DNA from: Renibacterium sp043789415
GTDB lineage: Bacteria > Actinomycetota > Actinomycetes > Actinomycetales > Micrococcaceae
Direction of reading: 5' to 3'
Assembly: GCF_043789415.1 (NCBI RefSeq)
Contig: NZ_JBDLLW010000003.1
Location: 283,755-347,754 of the forward strand
DNA: 64,000 nucleotides
A program made the position numbers and the translations under genes. The notes under the pieces were generated by a model. It saw only the letters and a program-made list of their open reading frames with translations, had not been told where the DNA came from and ran no database searches. Shown in pieces: positions 44,765-53,010 of this stretch. Numbering within the stretch: position 1 is the stretch's first letter; each line of letters starts with the position of its first letter.

Positions 44765-44952
44765 GCGGCACAGTCACTGGTATCGCAATAGCCGCCGTCC
44801 TGGCAGCGGCAGCCCTGGCCTTCGGCTTCTGGGGATTCATCCTGATGCTGATCTTCATGGTGGTGGGAGCCATTCTGGGTCGCACCTTCGAAGGAAAGCT
44901 GGATCTGCGTGGCGTCTTCGACGCACTGACCGGCAAACGGACCTCCTCATGA
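44761..44952 (+). CDS. small DUF2273-type membrane protein
   Basis: This 63-residue protein has one or two membrane segments (about 5-38) and a short soluble tail (GRTFEGKLDLRGVFDALTG). It matches the small DUF2273-like partners of Asp23 proteins that anchor or assist them. It overlaps the genes on both sides by four bases (ATGA junctions), so the cluster is translated as a unit. Confidence 0.85.
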   Translation: MSGTVTGIAIAAVLAAAALAFGFWGFILMLIFMVVGAILGRTFEGKLDLRGVFDALTGKRTSS

Positions 44953-45374
44953 GCCAGGCCGTCAACACCCCCGATCAAGAAGCCTGGGCAACCGCCCCGC
45001 AGGCAGCCGGTACGCCGGTCACCGGCTCTTTGGCCGGCTACACCCGGATTTCTCGGACCGCTTTGAACCGGGTGCTGGCGGCCATCGCTGCGGATGCCTT
45101 CAGCTTGAAGGCATCTCAGGTCAAAGCACAGGCCACGGACGACGGCGGGAAGCTGGCCATTGAGGTCAGCGTTCCAGTCAAGGTTCCCTCGCTCATCGAT
45201 ATTGCGCAGGACGCGAATTTACTGTCCCGAAGCGGTGGAGATTTGGTGGCTCAGGCCTCAGCTGCTCGCAGAGTACTGGGAGCCCGTGCAACGGAACTCA
45301 CCGGCTCCACGGTTGGGCGGATCGATATCGATCTCTCCAACACCATCACCGAAGGAAAGGCGGCGCTGCAATGA
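44949..45374 (+). CDS. Asp23/Gls24-like protein, second copy
   Basis: This 141-residue protein is a second Asp23-type protein. ISRTALNRVLAAIAADAF, VKAQATDDGGKLAIEVSVPV and LTGSTVGRIDIDLSNTITE are recognisable, but it is shorter and more diverged than the first copy. The start is ATG 44949; the frame extends upstream but that is shadow. It overlaps the previous gene by four bases and the next gene by four bases. Confidence 0.85.
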   Translation: MSQAVNTPDQEAWATAPQAAGTPVTGSLAGYTRISRTALNRVLAAIAADAFSLKASQVKAQATDDGGKLAIEVSVPVKVPSLIDIAQDANLLSRSGGDLVAQASAARRVLGARATELTGSTVGRIDIDLSNTITEGKAALQ

Positions 45375-45991
45375 GCACTCAAGTGATGACTTCTGCTGCG
45401 GTTTCCAGCGCGGCAGCTACGGCGGCTCAACCCCGGATGATCCGCCGCGAAACCCACCGCTCTAGAGCAGTTATCTCGGTGGTCTCAGCGGTCCTTCTCG
45501 TGCTGGTCCTGCTGTGGCTGGGCACCGAGCTGGTGCTGCACTTGCTGAAGCATTCCCCGCTCTTAGCCAGTCCGGCCCAGATGGCTGATTGGTTGATCCG
45601 GCTTCCGGAGAGCACGCTGCCCGTCGGCCTGGTATTGGCGGGCATCGGCATTCTGATAGTCGGTGTGATTCTGCTGGTCGCTGCGCTCGGCCCCGGGCGT
45701 AAAGCCCGCAGGGTTCTGCTCAGCGAGCGCAGCGCGGTAGTGGTCGATGATTCGGTCATCGCCTCGGCGCTGGCTCGCACCGCAAGCCGGATCGCCCGAG
45801 TGCAACCCGAGCAGGTGCTTGCACAGGTGCGGGGGTCACAGGCTAAGGTCGAAGTACGCCCGACGTCGGGAATCGCTGTCAACCAACAGTCGATTCAGAG
45901 CGGTTTGGAGTCCGAGGTTCAGTCCTGGGACTTGGCCAAGAACCTCCGACTATCCGTCAGTATTAATACCCAAGGAGCTGTGGGCGTATGA
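45371..45991 (+). CDS. DUF6286 family membrane protein
   Basis: This 206-residue protein has membrane segments at about 32-58 and 80-105, followed by a cytoplasmic domain of about 90 residues. It corresponds to the DUF6286-type proteins found in actinobacterial Asp23 operons. The role is unknown; a membrane scaffold for Asp23 is likely. It overlaps both neighbours by four bases (ATGA). Confidence 0.82.
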   Translation: MSTQVMTSAAVSSAAATAAQPRMIRRETHRSRAVISVVSAVLLVLVLLWLGTELVLHLLKHSPLLASPAQMADWLIRLPESTLPVGLVLAGIGILIVGVILLVAALGPGRKARRVLLSERSAVVVDDSVIASALARTASRIARVQPEQVLAQVRGSQAKVEVRPTSGIAVNQQSIQSGLESEVQSWDLAKNLRLSVSINTQGAVGV

Positions 45992-46596
45992 GTACCACTC
46001 ACCGCGGACTGAACCGGCTCCTGCTCCTGATCCTCGCAGTATTCATGCTGGCTATCGGTCTGGCAACCGCCTTAGCCGGGGCTTGGCCCACCGCCCGACA
46101 GTACTGGACTGACTCATTGACGCAGAGCCGGAACTGGCTCTCCGAACAACTCGCGGCAAGCCGTATCCAGATCGCCGACTGGCAGATCAGCTGGATCTGG
46201 CTCGCCCTGGTAGCTGTTCTGATCCTCGCCTTGATTCTGCTGCTCTGCTGGATCGGATCCCAGGGCGGCGGCAGGACAGGGGTTCTGGAAAGAGAAGAAG
46301 CTCCCGAAGGGTCCCTCACGATGCGTGACGATATTGCGCAGAGCACCCTGAAGGAAGCGCTCAACCAAGATGCTCGGGTTCTCAGCAGCTCGGTGAGTGC
46401 TTGGCAGATCAAAAAACAGGCTGGATTGAAGATCTCGATTCAGGCTCGTAAAGGGTCCTCGCCCCGGCAACTCGCTGACTCCGTTGAAAACCTGGTGACC
46501 GGTCTTGACCGGCTCTTAGGCAGGGAGCTGCCGGTGCTGATCTCGATCAATGCTGGAGCACGTAGCGGCTGGTCACACGAACACCGGGTGCAGTAG
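45988..46596 (+). CDS. AmaP-like membrane anchor of Asp23
   Basis: This 202-residue protein has membrane segments at about 8-32 and 62-88 (WISWIWLALVAVLILALI-like), then a soluble C-terminal domain (LKEALNQDARVLSSSVSAWQ, KISIQARKGSSPRQLADSVE). Its layout fits AmaP, the protein that tethers Asp23 to the membrane in other Gram-positive bacteria. It overlaps the DUF6286 gene by four bases. I am less sure of the name than of the role. Confidence 0.75.
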   Translation: MSTTHRGLNRLLLLILAVFMLAIGLATALAGAWPTARQYWTDSLTQSRNWLSEQLAASRIQIADWQISWIWLALVAVLILALILLLCWIGSQGGGRTGVLEREEAPEGSLTMRDDIAQSTLKEALNQDARVLSSSVSAWQIKKQAGLKISIQARKGSSPRQLADSVENLVTGLDRLLGRELPVLISINAGARSGWSHEHRVQ

Positions 46597-46635
46597 CGCC
46601 CGTTCCACTAAGAAAAACACACAAAGGAGATAACA

Positions 46636-46902
46636 ATGGGTATCGAAGACAAAGCTGAGAACAAGCTGCAGGACCTGGCCGGAAACGCCAAGGAAGCTGC
46701 GGGCAACCTGACCGGCGACAACCAGCTCAAAGCCGAAGGACAGGCCGACCAGGTTGAGGCCGGTGCTAAGGATGCCTTGGAGAACGTCAAGGACTTCGCC
46801 CAGGACGCGGTGGAGAACGTGAAAGACTTCGCTCAGGACGCCGGTGAGAACCTGAAGGCTGCTGGCGAGAAGTTGCTGGAAGGTTTCAAGAAGAAGGACT
46901 AA
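46636..46902 (+). CDS. CsbD family stress protein
   Basis: This 88-residue CsbD-like protein is a small, highly charged general stress protein. MGIEDKAENKLQDLAGNAKE is family-typical, and imperfect repeats of the form ENVKDFAQDAVENVKDFAQD fill the C-terminal half. It starts with ATG 46636 after AAAGGAG, 39 bases from the AmaP-like gene. A strong terminator follows immediately, ending the Asp23 transcript. Confidence 0.93.
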   Translation: MGIEDKAENKLQDLAGNAKEAAGNLTGDNQLKAEGQADQVEAGAKDALENVKDFAQDAVENVKDFAQDAGENLKAAGEKLLEGFKKKD

Positions 46903-46920
46903 TTTCTTCCTGAAAAGGTA

Positions 46921-46966
46921 GGGTTTGCCGGGACAAGTATCCCCCATGACTTGTCCCGGCAGACCC
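46921..46966 (+). terminator. terminator after csbD
   Basis: The arms GGGTTTGCCGGGACAAG and CTTGTCCCGGCAGACCC form a long stem, followed by GCTTTT. It falls inside the open frame upstream of the sigma factor, which shows that the long upstream start of that gene (46925) is wrong. Confidence 0.88.
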
Positions 46967-47011
46967 GCTTTTAACCCTGGTTCCGGATTCCGAAGAGGAA
47001 AGGCGAGGCTT

Positions 47012-47575
47012 GTGGCGGACACCCGACCGAACAAAATCAGTACTGCAAGCGATGCTTTCCTGGTTGAACGCGCCCTGGACGGCGACGTCGCCGCCTTTGA
47101 GACCTTGGCACGCCGTTATGCGCTACTGATGCGGTCATATGCCACTAGATTGCTCAGCTCCAACGCCGAGGCTGAAGACGTCGTTCAAGAGGCCCTGATA
47201 GTAGCCTGGAGCACGCTCGGCACGCTACAGGAACCGAATAAGGTCAAAAGCTGGCTGCTACGTATAGTCAGTCATAAGAGCATTGATTTGCTGCGGAAAC
47301 GTAAGGACAACACCGACCTCGAGTCGGTGGAGATCGCCAGCCCCGAGTCCGGATCTCCGGAGCGCCAGGCGCTGGCGGGTTCACAGTTGAGTGCGCTGTC
47401 TTCAGCGCTTAGCCACCTTCCCGACGTCCAACGAAGGTGTTGGGTACTACGCGAAATCGGCGAGAACAGCTATCAGGAGATCGCCGAAGAACTCGATCTC
47501 AGTGTCACGGCGGTCCGTGGGCAACTTGCCAGGGCTAGAGCAGCCCTTATGAAAGAAATGGAGGAATGGCGATGA
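47012..47575 (+). CDS. ECF-type RNA polymerase sigma factor
   Basis: This 187-residue sigma-70 family factor has region 2 (ALDGDVAAFETLARRYALLM, AEDVVQEALIVAWSTLGTL) and region 4 (LPDVQRRCWVLREIGENSYQ, EIAEELDLSVTAVRGQLARAR). I chose GTG 47012 because the longer frame covers the csbD terminator. The gene lies right after the Asp23/CsbD cluster and just before an anti-sigma-like gene, whose start ATG 47572 overlaps the sigma stop codon. It therefore forms a typical sigma/anti-sigma pair, probably controlling envelope stress genes. Confidence 0.92.
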   Translation: MADTRPNKISTASDAFLVERALDGDVAAFETLARRYALLMRSYATRLLSSNAEAEDVVQEALIVAWSTLGTLQEPNKVKSWLLRIVSHKSIDLLRKRKDNTDLESVEIASPESGSPERQALAGSQLSALSSALSHLPDVQRRCWVLREIGENSYQEIAEELDLSVTAVRGQLARARAALMKEMEEWR

Positions 47576-48177
47576 GCAAAACACCCGATCTGCTCAGCTG
47601 CGGCCACTCCCTTGATCAGCTCAGCGACTATCTGGCGGCCGGAAAGCAACCGGCCGATCCATACATCGATGCTTGTGCTGAATGCCAAGCTGCACTCCAT
47701 GCCCTGGAGCAGCTCAACACGCTGACCCGTGAACTTGTTGACCACGATTCACAGGCTCAATCAGAAGAAGACACCGACTGGCTGGGATCGATCTTCAGCA
47801 ATATCGCCTTCGAGGCTCGCGCGGGCCGCGACATTCCGCTGCATGCGGAACCCGTCGAGGCTGAAGCCGATCCCGAGGATGAATTGAGCCAGACCGAAGG
47901 CTCGGTCATCGCCCTGATCAGGGCGGTTGGCGATGAGCTGGACGGTGCGATGATCGGACGCTGCCGACTGATCGGAGAACTGGCCGATCCTGGGTCGGCG
48001 GTCATCGTGGATGTTCGGGTCACCGCCCTGTGGGGCCCCCCGTTGAGAGCGCTAGCCGATGAGCTGCGTCTTAAGATCCGTGAAACACTGGAGCAGCATA
48101 CGCAGTTGAAGATCAGCGCGATCGATATCTCGATCGTCGATATTCTGCACGAAACGAACCAGGGAGTTGGTGATTGA
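47572..48177 (+). CDS. zinc-finger anti-sigma-like protein fused to an Asp23-like domain
   Basis: This 201-residue protein appears to be the partner of the sigma factor. The N-terminus carries CGH near residues 10-12 and a CAEC motif near 36-39, the layout of zinc-associated anti-sigma domains. The C-terminal part (about 100-195, EGSVIALIRAVGDELDGAMI, SAVIVDVRVTALWGPPLRAL, HTQLKISAIDISIVDI) looks like an Asp23/Gls24-type domain. I chose ATG 47572 (GGAGGA at good spacing; it overlaps the sigma stop codon). I infer the two-domain reading; no membrane segment is seen, unlike most anti-sigma factors. Confidence 0.72.
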   Translation: MSKTPDLLSCGHSLDQLSDYLAAGKQPADPYIDACAECQAALHALEQLNTLTRELVDHDSQAQSEEDTDWLGSIFSNIAFEARAGRDIPLHAEPVEAEADPEDELSQTEGSVIALIRAVGDELDGAMIGRCRLIGELADPGSAVIVDVRVTALWGPPLRALADELRLKIRETLEQHTQLKISAIDISIVDILHETNQGVGD

Positions 48178-48518
48178 TGAGCGGGGCAGATTCCGAACAA
48201 CTTGTCGATGCACTTAACTCGGTGGTACTGGCGGTGGACGGCGTCAACGAGCTCTATCCGCCGCAGAGCGTAGTGCGCAGCGCAGCAGATCAATTCCTGG
48301 CCTTTGTCCGAGGTGATGAACCGCCGCCGCTGCGTACCGTGCTGGTCGAATCCCATCAGGATGGCTTGAAAGTCACTGCCCGAATCGGCATCGACCTGGA
48401 CCATCGGACTCCTGAAGTGGTGTCTCAGGTTGCGGTGGCGATCAGGGGTTTCGTGCATCAGCAGATCAACCCCGAGGTGCGATGTGTCACGTCGGTGCAC
48501 GCGGTGAGCGTCCAATGA
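48177..48518 (+). CDS. Asp23-like protein, third copy
   Basis: This 113-residue protein has an Asp23/Gls24-like pattern: LVDALNSVVLAVDGVNELYP, LKVTARIGIDLDHRTPEVVS, and VAVAIRGFVHQQINPEVRC. It starts at ATG 48177, sharing one base with the stop of the previous gene (TGATG). The gene is part of the sigma factor operon. Function unknown; probably works with the Asp23 cluster upstream. Confidence 0.75.
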   Translation: MSGADSEQLVDALNSVVLAVDGVNELYPPQSVVRSAADQFLAFVRGDEPPPLRTVLVESHQDGLKVTARIGIDLDHRTPEVVSQVAVAIRGFVHQQINPEVRCVTSVHAVSVQ

Positions 48519-48534
48519 ATGATCGGGACCGCCC

Positions 48535-49278
48535 TTGAAGTTAGAAATCGCTGTAGCCTCGGCCGCCGGAGCAGCTACTGCGGAGCACGCAGGAGCCGAC
48601 CGGATCGAGTTGTGCAGTGCACTTGAACTAGGCGGGGTCACGCCCTCCGCTGGGCTGATCGAGGCTTCCCTGAGCGCAAGCAGGCTACCCGTCCAGGTGC
48701 TGATCCGGCCTCGGCCAGGAGACTTCGTTTACTCTGCGGAGGAGCTTCACACCGCAGCACGAGAAGCCCGCTGGTGCGCTCAGCAGGGAGTTGCCGGCGT
48801 CGTCCTGGGTGCTCTATCCGCGAACGGAGAGGTAGATCTTCAAGCAACCGAGCAGCTCATTGCAGCTGCTCGCTCGGAGAACCCTGACTTGGAGATCGTC
48901 TTCCACCGCGCCATCGACCAAGCGGTCAATCCGCTCGGGGCCTTGGACGCGCTCTTTGCGCTGGGCGTGAAAAGAATTCTGACCTCCGGCCAGGCACCTC
49001 GGGCCGCCGCGGGAATTCCCACCTTGAAAGCCATGGTGCAGGCAGGCTCAGGCCTGGAGATCATGGCGGGCGGGGGTGTGCGGATCGATGACATCCCGGC
49101 TCTTCGGGACCAGGCCGGAGTCTCCGCCATTCATCTCTCGGCCAAAGCCAAGGGCGCCGCCGCGCGCAGTGCGGCGCTCGCCCTCGGCTCAGCCGACGGC
49201 ACGGACCCCAACGCCTATTTCGTGACCGATGAAGAACTGGTCAGGGCTGCTGTACGGCGGTTGACAGCGGATTCCTGA
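48535..49278 (+). CDS. cutC: copper homeostasis protein CutC
   Basis: This 247-residue TIM-barrel protein is CutC-like. Hallmarks are AEHAGADRIELCSALELGG, TPSAGLIEAS, VQVLIRPRPGDFVYS, EIVFHRAIDQ, KRILTSGQAPRAAAGI and AIHLSAKAKG. CutC was named for copper tolerance, but its real activity in bacteria is unclear. The likely start is TTG 48535. It follows the Asp23-like gene by 16 bases and may be in the same transcript. Confidence 0.93.
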   Translation: MKLEIAVASAAGAATAEHAGADRIELCSALELGGVTPSAGLIEASLSASRLPVQVLIRPRPGDFVYSAEELHTAAREARWCAQQGVAGVVLGALSANGEVDLQATEQLIAAARSENPDLEIVFHRAIDQAVNPLGALDALFALGVKRILTSGQAPRAAAGIPTLKAMVQAGSGLEIMAGGGVRIDDIPALRDQAGVSAIHLSAKAKGAAARSAALALGSADGTDPNAYFVTDEELVRAAVRRLTADS

Positions 49279-49302
49279 CGGCGTAACCCGCGGGACGCCG
49301 TC
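49277..49302. terminator. hairpin after cutC
   Basis: The arms GACGGCGT and ACGCCGTC form a stem with a 10-base loop directly at the cutC stop codon. It is a modest candidate terminator between cutC and the convergent DUF2630 gene. Confidence 0.5.
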
Positions 49303-49342
49303 GGCGGCTGAAGGGATGCGCTTGCTGCCATTGGGGCCCGGA

Positions 49343-49585
49343 CTACTGGCGGTAGCCTTCCACCTCATCGCTGGAGCGCAGTTCAGCCTCGTTGGGGTTC
49401 TCACCGGCATCGATCCTCGCCCGACGCTGCCGAAGCAGGTCCCAGAAACGGTCCAGCTGTACTTCGATCTGGCGCAGTTCGGCGGCTCGGCTGGCGGCGT
49501 CGCCCTCCGAAGCAGAGGCACTGCGCAATTCCTGCTCGCGCTGTACCAGGTCTGAAATGTGTCCGTGAATCTCTTCGCTATTCAT
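49343..49585 (-). CDS. DUF2630 family protein
   Basis: This 80-residue helical protein has the DUF2630 pattern: DLVQREQELRSAS, ELRQIEVQLDRFWDLLRQRR and GENPNEAELRSSDEVEGYRQ. The family is common in actinobacteria and has no assigned function. It ends close to cutC and is convergent with it. Upstream lies an AAA ATPase gene. Confidence 0.9.
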   Translation of the reverse strand: MNSEEIHGHISDLVQREQELRSASASEGDAASRAAELRQIEVQLDRFWDLLRQRRARIDAGENPNEAELRSSDEVEGYRQ

Positions 49586-49645
49586 GGATTCAGGCTACGT
49601 CATTTCATCGGGTGTGGAGATCTCTACACTCGATGAACACAGATG

Positions 49646-50368
49646 CTAGAGCTGCCTCAGGTATCTTTCCGGCGCAGAGAGGAAGGACCGCCAATGAGAA
49701 ACCAGATCCAGACCTTCCCATTGCCTCGGGCGCAGTCCCCAAGGGCCGACTTCCAGAATCTGCGCCCCGGGAAGAGCCGCGAGGAGTGGCGAGTGAGTGG
49801 ACATGATCACCTGGGATTCGCCGGCTGCCAGCAGTTCTTTCAGAATCGACAGCAGGCTGAGGCAGCCGGTGAAAGAAAGCGCCGACTCGGGCTCGTCAAG
49901 GACCCAAAGTCCTGCTCCTTGGAACCGGTCTGCGGTGAGTTGCAGGAAAGACTCACCATGCGACATCTCATGGAAAGGCAGATCTTGGAGAAAGGTGCTC
50001 GGATTTTCCTCCAGATAGGTGAAGAAGCCATGCATGGTTTCCGCCCTTAAGAAATAACCCCTTCGAGTAGCACCGGCGTTCCGTACCAGCTGCAAGTGCT
50101 CAGCCAGAACTGACTCGGTTGACCGAGTTGCATGCCGGGCACCAGTAGAGCCACCTTCGGCGGAGAGCCCGTACGCCAGGGCGATCGCCTCGATCAGGGT
50201 TGATTTTCCAGAGCCGTTCTCGCCGACCAGAATCGTCGCGGGGGTTAGATCCAATCCCAGCTCTAAGATCTGAGCGACTGGAGGCAGAGTTGCTGGCCAG
50301 TGATCCCGGCCGAGGGCGTTTTCCGGGTCCTCAGCCACTCTGCGGATCGGAAATCTGGAGAGAGCCAT
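49646..50368 (-). CDS. AAA family ATPase (ABC-like)
   Basis: This 240-residue predicted ATPase has a Walker A GENGSGKST near residues 48-56, a Walker B-like LWVLDEPESALSFTGC near 155-170, and a later MSTHSPLLAALPGA with the His switch. It has the signature-like MSHGESFLQL region. Such stand-alone ABC-type ATPases have unclear roles. It lacks membrane segments and a transporter partner. The opposite-strand open frames are shadows. Confidence 0.9.
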   Translation of the reverse strand: MALSRFPIRRVAEDPENALGRDHWPATLPPVAQILELGLDLTPATILVGENGSGKSTLIEAIALAYGLSAEGGSTGARHATRSTESVLAEHLQLVRNAGATRRGYFLRAETMHGFFTYLEENPSTFLQDLPFHEMSHGESFLQLTADRFQGAGLWVLDEPESALSFTGCLSLLSILKELLAAGESQVIMSTHSPLLAALPGAQILEVGPWGLRPRQWEGLDLVSHWRSFLSAPERYLRQL

Positions 50369-50506
50369 CCACTTATTCTTTCAGAGGCCCTTCTCAATAT
50401 CTGAGAAAACCCCCGAAAAAGAAGGTCGGTCACCCATGGCTTGGCTAAGGTTGATAGTTTGGCAGCTAAGGAATCTGGTTACTCGAATGGATACAAGGTA
50501 AAAACT

Positions 50507-52015
50507 ATGGGGCTGATGCGCACCAAGTCGATTGAGCGGTCGATGGCGGACTCTGCGGAGCCGGGCCGCACACTCAAGAGATCGTTGAACACCTGGGATC
50601 TGATGATCATGGGCGTCGCGGTGGCTGTGGGCGCGGGCATCTTCTCGGTGGGAGCGAAAGCGGCCGCGCAGAACGCGGGCCCCGCCGTCACGATCTCCTT
50701 CATCCTGGCCGCCATCACCTGTGCCGCGGCCATCATGTGCTACGCCGAGTTCGCCACCGCAATCCCGGTGACCGGCAGCGCCTATGTCTTTACCTACGCC
50801 ACCATGGGGGAAGTTCTGGCCTGGGTGGTCGGCTGGAACCTGATTCTGGAATTGCTGATGGCCGCCGCGGTGATCGCCAAGTACTGGGGCGTCTACCTCT
50901 CCGATTTCCTAAAGGCGGTCAATATAGACCTGCCCGCTGAAATCCCTCTCGGCCCGCTGACCGTCTACTGGGGGCCGGCCATCGTCGTGGCGATCTTCAC
51001 CGTGGTGCTCGTACTTGGCACCAAACTGTCAGCGCGGGTCAACAACATCGTCACGATCATCAAAATCGTCATCGTCCTCTTCGTCATCGTGGTCGGGTTC
51101 TTCTTCGTCAAGGCGCAGAACTACGCACCTTTCATCCCACCGGCACAGGACGCTCCGCCGAGCACGGCGAGCGCCTTGACCCAACCGTTCCTCTCCTTCT
51201 TATCCGGCTCCGCTCCCGCCATGTACGGCTTCACCGGAATCATTTCCGGCGCAGCCCTGGTCTTCTTCGCCTTTATCGGTTTCGACGTCGTGGCCACCAG
51301 TGCTGAGGAGGTCAAAGACCCGAAGCGCACCCTGCCGCGAGGTATCTTCGCTGGGCTCGCGGTCGTCGCCGTGCTCTATATCCTGGTCACCCTGGCGGTC
51401 ACCGGAATGGTGCCCTATACCGAGCTGGCGAAGGCCGCAGACCCCTCCTTAGCAACTGCCTTCCAGCTGGTGGGAGCAGACTGGGCGGTGGTGATCATCT
51501 CTCTGGGTTCACTGATCGGTCTCACTACCGTCATCATGGTGCTGCTGATGGGGCTCTCCCGGGTTTCCATGGCGATGAGCCGCGATGGCCTGCTGCCTCG
51601 GGCTCTTTCACGTACCTCTGATAAACGTGCCACACCGGCGCACACGCAGATCATCTGCGGCGTCGTAGTGGTGGTGCTGGCCGGCTTCACACCGATTGAA
51701 TTGCTGGGTGAGATGATCAATATCGGAACCCTCTCCGCCTTTGTCATGGTGAGCATCGGAATCTTGATCCTGCGCCGCAAGCGGCCCGATCTGAAGCCTG
51801 CGTTCAGGGTGCCTTTCGGGCCTGTCATCCCCGTACTTTCGGCCCTGCTCTGCATCTATCTGATGTTCAACCTGGCGACTCAAACCTGGATTTTCTTCGC
51901 TGTCTGGTCTGTTCTTGGTTTGGCGATCTATTTCGCCTACGGCAGATGGAATTCGCAGCTGGCCCGTGAGGAAAAAGCACTCAAAGTCCAGAAGGCCGCC
52001 AGCGAGAGTGAGTAG
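50507..52015 (+). CDS. amino acid permease (APC family)
   Basis: This 502-residue permease has about 12 membrane segments and the APC signature GVAVAVGAGIFSVGAKAAAQ near residue 40. Other family features are CYAEFATAIPVTGSAYVF, TYATMGEVLAWVVGWNLILE, ALVFFAFIGFDVVATSAEEV, and KDPKRTLPRG. I chose ATG 50507 with AAGG upstream; the longer frame from 50441 is probably not coding. The amino acid substrate is unknown; a cationic amino acid transporter is the closest family. Confidence 0.93.
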   Translation: MGLMRTKSIERSMADSAEPGRTLKRSLNTWDLMIMGVAVAVGAGIFSVGAKAAAQNAGPAVTISFILAAITCAAAIMCYAEFATAIPVTGSAYVFTYATMGEVLAWVVGWNLILELLMAAAVIAKYWGVYLSDFLKAVNIDLPAEIPLGPLTVYWGPAIVVAIFTVVLVLGTKLSARVNNIVTIIKIVIVLFVIVVGFFFVKAQNYAPFIPPAQDAPPSTASALTQPFLSFLSGSAPAMYGFTGIISGAALVFFAFIGFDVVATSAEEVKDPKRTLPRGIFAGLAVVAVLYILVTLAVTGMVPYTELAKAADPSLATAFQLVGADWAVVIISLGSLIGLTTVIMVLLMGLSRVSMAMSRDGLLPRALSRTSDKRATPAHTQIICGVVVVVLAGFTPIELLGEMINIGTLSAFVMVSIGILILRRKRPDLKPAFRVPFGPVIPVLSALLCIYLMFNLATQTWIFFAVWSVLGLAIYFAYGRWNSQLAREEKALKVQKAASESE

Positions 52016-52087
52016 CAGCACGACTCACTTGGCGAATTGCGCATTCCTTGTAGGCTGAAGAGCAGACCTTATCTACAGGGGGCTGAA

Positions 52088-52759
52088 GTGGCAGAGACGA
52101 CACTGGCTCAAGTGAGGGCCGAGCTGGCCGCGCTTGAAGATCCGAAAATGCGCGCCATCAATGAGAAGCACGGCGATGACCACGGCGTGAATCTCAGCAA
52201 GCTACGAGCAGTTGCAAAGCGATTGAAGACGCAGCAAGAACTGGCGGCAAAACTGTGGCAGACCGGTGATACTCCGGAGCGACTGCTGGCAATCCTGATC
52301 TGCCGTCCCAAGCTGTTCGAGCGCGATGAGTTGAACACCATGCTGCGGGAAGCCCGGATTCCAAAAGTGCAGGATTGGCTGATCAACTACGTGGTGAAGA
52401 AGAGCCCGCACTTCGAAGAGCTACGCCAGAACTGGTTTGCCGATGCTGATCCGGTGATCGCGAGCGCGGGCTGGGCCCTGACCACGGAGAAAGTGGCAAA
52501 AAACCCCGAAGGCCTTGACCTTCCGAGGCTGCTCGACACCATCGAAGCTGAGATGAAGGACGCTCCGGAGCGTCTGCAGTGGGCGATGAACCACTGCCTG
52601 GCACAGATCGGAATCGAGCACCCGGAATATCGGGCTCGGGCCATTGAGATTGGCGAGCGGCTGGAAGTGCTCAAGGACTACCCGACCCCGCCGAACTGCA
52701 CCTCGCCCTTCGCCCCGATCTGGATTGCTGAATTGGTACGACGGCGGGAAGGTCAGTAG
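52088..52759 (+). CDS. AlkD-like DNA alkylation repair protein
   Basis: This 223-residue all-helical protein of HEAT-like repeats resembles AlkD-type DNA alkylation repair enzymes. Motifs visible are INEKHGDDHGVNLSKLRAVA, LLAILICRPKLF, RIPKVQDWLINYVVKKSPHF and LQWAMNHCLAQIGIEHPEYR. The GTG 52088 start follows AGGGGG. It lies just left of accessory island 2. A direct DNA repair activity is inference from family. Confidence 0.85.
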   Translation: MAETTLAQVRAELAALEDPKMRAINEKHGDDHGVNLSKLRAVAKRLKTQQELAAKLWQTGDTPERLLAILICRPKLFERDELNTMLREARIPKVQDWLINYVVKKSPHFEELRQNWFADADPVIASAGWALTTEKVAKNPEGLDLPRLLDTIEAEMKDAPERLQWAMNHCLAQIGIEHPEYRARAIEIGERLEVLKDYPTPPNCTSPFAPIWIAELVRRREGQ

Positions 52760-52786
52760 ATCGCTCTGAACGTCATCGAGAGGCTG

Positions 52787-52849
52787 AATCGAGTGTGCAG
52801 ATCTACATCTTAAAACACCTTCAAACGGTGTAAATCTGCACACTCGATT
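52787..52849. repeat. 16-base inverted repeat beside the att site
   Basis: AATCGAGTGTGCAGAT and ATCTGCACACTCGATT are perfect arms with a 31-base loop. Inside, ACACC and GGTGT form a small second stem. It lies 28 bases past the AlkD-like stop and 17 bases before the tRNA-like copy, so it may be a terminator or a recombination-linked site. Confidence 0.65.
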
Positions 52850-52865
52850 TGAGATGAAAGTAAGA

Positions 52866-52917
52866 GAGCCCCCTGCCAGATTCGAACCGGCGATCCCCCT
52901 GTTGACAAGACAGGTGC
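52866..52917 (-). repeat. degenerate copy of the tRNA-Thr 3' part (attachment site)
   Basis: This stretch repeats the 3' part of the tRNA-Thr at 55234-55307, from the anticodon arm to the discriminator base. It has a few substitutions and one extra base (compare 55233-55283). The T-arm GGTTCGAATC is intact. A partial tRNA copy at the far end of a mobile region is the usual mark left by integrase-type insertion at a tRNA gene. Confidence 0.85.
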
Positions 52918-53010
52918 GACAGACCATGTTGGCTTTTATTCATAAGGGCACCACACCTTCCGGGGAGTTTTGGGGGAGAATCTGGTCTAACCTAACACCC
53001 ATCATTCATC

